DNA of 6,768 bases, taken from the NCBI GenBank assembly GCA_963649145.1, contig CAVJGI010000112.1, positions 1 through 6,768 of the forward strand. The letters run 5' to 3'. This stretch comes from SVKR01 sp963649145. Its GTDB lineage: Bacteria; Bacillota; Clostridia; Oscillospirales; Oscillospiraceae. Position 1 is the first letter of the stretch. Each line of letters starts with the position of its first letter. This document shows, one piece after another, positions 4,995-6,768 of the stretch. The notes under the pieces were generated by a model. That model did not search any database. It was not told where the DNA came from and saw only the letters and a program-made list of their open reading frames with translations. A program made the translations under genes and the position numbers.

Positions 4995-6601
4995 TCCCTC
5001 TCTCCCTTCTCCTCCGCGCGGCGGAAGGTCACGGTGAACGCCGTGCCCTCGCCGGGGCGGGACTCCAGCAGAATTTTTCCGCCGAGGCTCTCCGTCAGCT
5101 TCTTCACCTCGAAAAGCCCCGTGCCGCGGCCCGTGCCCTTGGTGGAAAAGCCCTTTTCAAACACCTTCTCCTGAATCTCCTCGGCAATGCCGGGACCGTT
5201 GTCCTCCACGCTCAGCAGCACCGCGCCGGGCTTGGAGTAAATGCCGACGACGAGCGTGCGCTGCACGGCGTAGTCCGCCGCCATGCCGTTCATCGCGTCG
5301 AGCGCGTTGTCGATGAGGTTGCCGAGGATCGTCACGAGCGCGCCGCTCGGCAGCGCGAGATCCGCGGCGCTGTAGCGGCTGCCCTCCCGCAGCGAGAGCT
5401 TGACGTTCACCTCCGCGGCGCGGGCGATCTTGCCGATGAGCAGCGCCGCGAGCGAGGAGTCCTCGATCTTCGTCTTGATCTCCGTGATCTGCTCGCGCTG
5501 GACGATGGAGATGTTCTCGATATACGCCGTCGCCTGCTCATACATGCCCATCTGGATCAGTCCGAGGATGACGTGGAGCTTGTTCGTGAACTCGTGGTTG
5601 TTCGCGCGCATGGAGTCAACAAGATAGCGCGTTCCGGCGAGGTCCTCCATCAGCTGGGTGTATTCCGTGCGGTCGCGCAGGATCGCGACGGCGCCGGTGA
5701 TCTCGCCGCCTTCGCGGATGGGCGCGGCATCATAGACGACCGCAGCGCCGCGGAGAAAGCCCGCCTGCGCGCCGGTGGTCTTCTCCCCGCGCTCAAGCGC
5801 TGCGTCGAGCATCGCGCCGCAGCCGAGCTCGCCGAGCGTCTTGCCGACCGGACTCTCCTCCGTGCCGAGCAGCTTTTCCGCCGCGTCGTTCGTGAACTGC
5901 ACCGTGCCGCTGCGGTCCGCGGCGAGGATGCCCTCGTCCACCGCGCCCAAAATGCTGTTGCGGATGCGGTACATGGCGGAAAAGGCGTCCGGCTCAAAGC
6001 CGAGCAGGTCCGCCTTGATGCGGCGGCTCAGCTGGGTGGAAAAGCCGAGTGCGAGCACGATCACGCCGAGGGCGATCGCGCCGTAAATGAGCAGGGTGTG
6101 GACCGTCTCCTGCCGGATGTTCTCCCGCAGCATCAGCGCCATGACGAAACCGCGGTAGCTGCCGTCCGGACCGTAGACGGCGGCGTAAACGCGCCGCTGG
6201 GCGCCGGAGGGACCGACGCTGTTTTCCGCGTAAACGCCGTCGGAGGCGGAAAAATCGGGCTGCGCGCCGTCATAGACCGTGCCGATGAGCTCGTGGTTCG
6301 TGTGGAAGCGGCGCACATTGTCCGCGCCGACGACGGAGATGACGTCCACGCTCGTGAGCGCCGACTGGAGCGAGTCCACATATTCCATAAGGTGTGCGTC
6401 GTCCGCGTCCTCCCCGATCAGGAGCTGGGAATGGGCGATGGACTCGGCGACGTTCTGGAGATTCTGGTCGCGCCGGCGGCTCTCCGCGCTGATGTTCAGC
6501 CCGACGCCCGCCGCCGCGGTCAGCACCGCGAGGATCAGGATCAGGATGAGCTGTGTGCGGAAAATATCCCGCCGGAGCCGGTTCGTTTTCTGCGGCTGCA
6601 T
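4991..6601 (-). CDS. Membrane sensor histidine kinase, CitA/DcuS type
   Basis: A 536-residue kinase. A membrane helix (about 17-37) is followed by an extracytoplasmic PDC/Cache-like sensor (about 38-165), a second helix (about 168-187), a PAS domain (about 210-310), the phospho-acceptor H336 in RANNHEFTNKLHVILGLI, and the ATPase: N box around N428-N432 (LGNLIDNALDA), G1 at 466-472 (EDNGPGI) and G2 at about 484-496 (GFSTKGTGRGTGL). The H box is the short NHEF-NKLH form of the CitA/DcuS family. R97, H100 and R138 align by eye with the carboxylate-binding Arg, His and Arg of DcuS, which suggests an organic-acid ligand. I chose ATG 6601-6599 because GAGGGGAG lies about 9 bases upstream; longer in-frame starts at 6625 and 6748 lack an SD, and 6748 would place the start upstream of the TATAAT promoter. 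It is co-translated with the regulator through a 4-base overlap. Confidence 0.93.
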   Translation of the reverse strand: MQPQKTNRLRRDIFRTQLILILILAVLTAAAGVGLNISAESRRRDQNLQNVAESIAHSQLLIGEDADDAHLMEYVDSLQSALTSVDVISVVGADNVRRFHTNHELIGTVYDGAQPDFSASDGVYAENSVGPSGAQRRVYAAVYGPDGSYRGFVMALMLRENIRQETVHTLLIYGAIALGVIVLALGFSTQLSRRIKADLLGFEPDAFSAMYRIRNSILGAVDEGILAADRSGTVQFTNDAAEKLLGTEESPVGKTLGELGCGAMLDAALERGEKTTGAQAGFLRGAAVVYDAAPIREGGEITGAVAILRDRTEYTQLMEDLAGTRYLVDSMRANNHEFTNKLHVILGLIQMGMYEQATAYIENISIVQREQITEIKTKIEDSSLAALLIGKIARAAEVNVKLSLREGSRYSAADLALPSGALVTILGNLIDNALDAMNGMAADYAVQRTLVVGIYSKPGAVLLSVEDNGPGIAEEIQEKVFEKGFSTKGTGRGTGLFEVKKLTESLGGKILLESRPGEGTAFTVTFRRAEEKGERE

Positions 6602-6640
6602 AGTGTGGCTCTCCCCTCTTTTCATATCAGATATCTTATG

Positions 6641-6649
6641 CGCAAGCGC
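6641..6649. repeat. Repeat CGCAAGCGC, downstream copy near the kinase transcription start
   Basis: The 9-base word CGCAAGCGC here recurs exactly at 6686-6694, 45 bases away and in the same orientation. This copy lies just downstream of the predicted start of transcription (about 6656) in the kinase leader. Paired copies flanking a promoter may be regulator sites, but the word is GC-rich and short, so chance cannot be excluded. Confidence 0.35.
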
Positions 6650-6662
6650 CCTTATATGTGTG

Positions 6663-6690
6663 ATTATACAACGTTTTTCCTCTTTCGCAA
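6663..6690 (-). promoter_or_regulatory. Promoter of the two-component operon
   Basis: The minus strand has a perfect TATAAT (6668-6663). TTGCGA (6690-6685, 4 of 6) lies 16 bases upstream as the likely -35. Transcription would start near 6656 with a leader of about 55 bases to the ATG at 6601. The strong -10 with a weak, slightly close -35 suggests expression that may depend on regulation. Confidence 0.65.
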
Positions 6691-6700
6691 GCGCTTTTGA
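6685..6700. promoter_or_regulatory. cre-like site over the -35 box of the kinase promoter
   Basis: The plus strand matches the catabolite-responsive element consensus WTGNNARCGNWWWCAW with three mismatches, all transitions, and holds the core AAGCGCTT. It also contains the second copy of CGCAAGCGC (6686-6694). Position over the -35 would favour repression by CcpA, which fits a carboxylate-sensing system. Three mismatches make this a tentative call. Confidence 0.3.
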
Positions 6701-6768
6701 AAGTAAAATAAACGCCGGAAAGATAATTTTTCTGTTGCTTATTTTCATAAAATTGACGTTTTCCGGAT
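6701..6768. other. AT-rich upstream region with a spaced dyad
   Basis: No coding region is supported here. CCGGAAA (6715-6721) and TTTCCGG (6760-6766) are perfect reverse complements 38 bases apart, on either side of an AT-rich stretch. It may be the upstream control region of the kinase operon or the start of a divergent gene beyond the edge; the window ends too soon to tell. Confidence 0.3.

Noticed and set aside
2748..5174. An 808-codon open frame on the plus strand opposite tldD and the response regulator
   Set aside because: It is antisense to three well-recognised genes, is full of His, Arg, Ala and Val from GC-rich third-position bias, matches no family I know, and has no promoter or SD. 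The same applies to the plus-strand frames at 1862-2821 and 5573-6700.
6602..6748. 49-residue N-terminal extension of the sensor kinase
   Set aside because: The extension would be encoded across the TATAAT promoter and starts without an SD; the ATG at 6601 has one and leads straight into the first membrane helix.

Overview
The window looks like chromosome from a GC-rich member of the Bacillota, most likely class Clostridia (Oscillospiraceae-like). This rests on GC-rich coding DNA with AT-rich promoter gaps, strong purine-rich Shine-Dalgarno (SD) sites, tandem feoA genes before feoB, and protein styles typical of gut clostridia. The taxonomic call is inference from style, not a search. There are eight protein genes, one cut by the left edge. 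No tRNA, rRNA, CRISPR array or insertion sequence was seen.

Left part (1-1330) is a metal-uptake and regulation module. A minus-strand operon reads feoA-like, then feoA, then feoB (only the first 45 codons are inside), for ferrous iron import. A DtxR/MntR-family metal-dependent repressor is transcribed divergently on the plus strand and ends in a strong hairpin terminator. The 229-base gap between them holds a good minus-strand promoter (TTGACA, 17 bases, TAAACT) and a perfect interrupted palindrome GGTTAG-N6-CTAACC just downstream of the expected transcription start. Two degenerate relatives of that palindrome lie beside it. A second perfect copy of the same design, GGTTAA-N6-TTAACC, sits inside the operon just before feoB. 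The repressor's predicted metal site mixes an MntR-like Asp with a DtxR-like Cys.

From 1328 to 1510, between convergent genes, is a non-coding stretch packed with hairpins. Two of them are enclosed by a closing 7-bp inverted repeat, so the strand could fold into a three-way junction.

The middle (1511-4298) is a two-gene minus-strand operon, tldD-pmbA, encoding the catalytic (HExxxH) and non-catalytic partners of the TldD/TldE metalloprotease. It has its own near-consensus promoter (TTTACA, 17 bases, TATAAT), and the SD of pmbA overlaps the stop codon of tldD.

The right part (4299-6768) is a minus-strand two-component system of the CitA/DcuS-CitB/DcuR type. It comprises a membrane sensor kinase with a periplasmic-type sensor domain and a PAS domain, overlapped by 4 bases (ATGA) by its response regulator. 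The kinase keeps the Arg/His/Arg pattern that binds carboxylates in DcuS and CitA, so an organic-acid ligand is plausible. Its promoter region carries a repeated GCGCTTGCG element, one copy inside a cre-like site over the -35 box. No cognate transporter is in the window.
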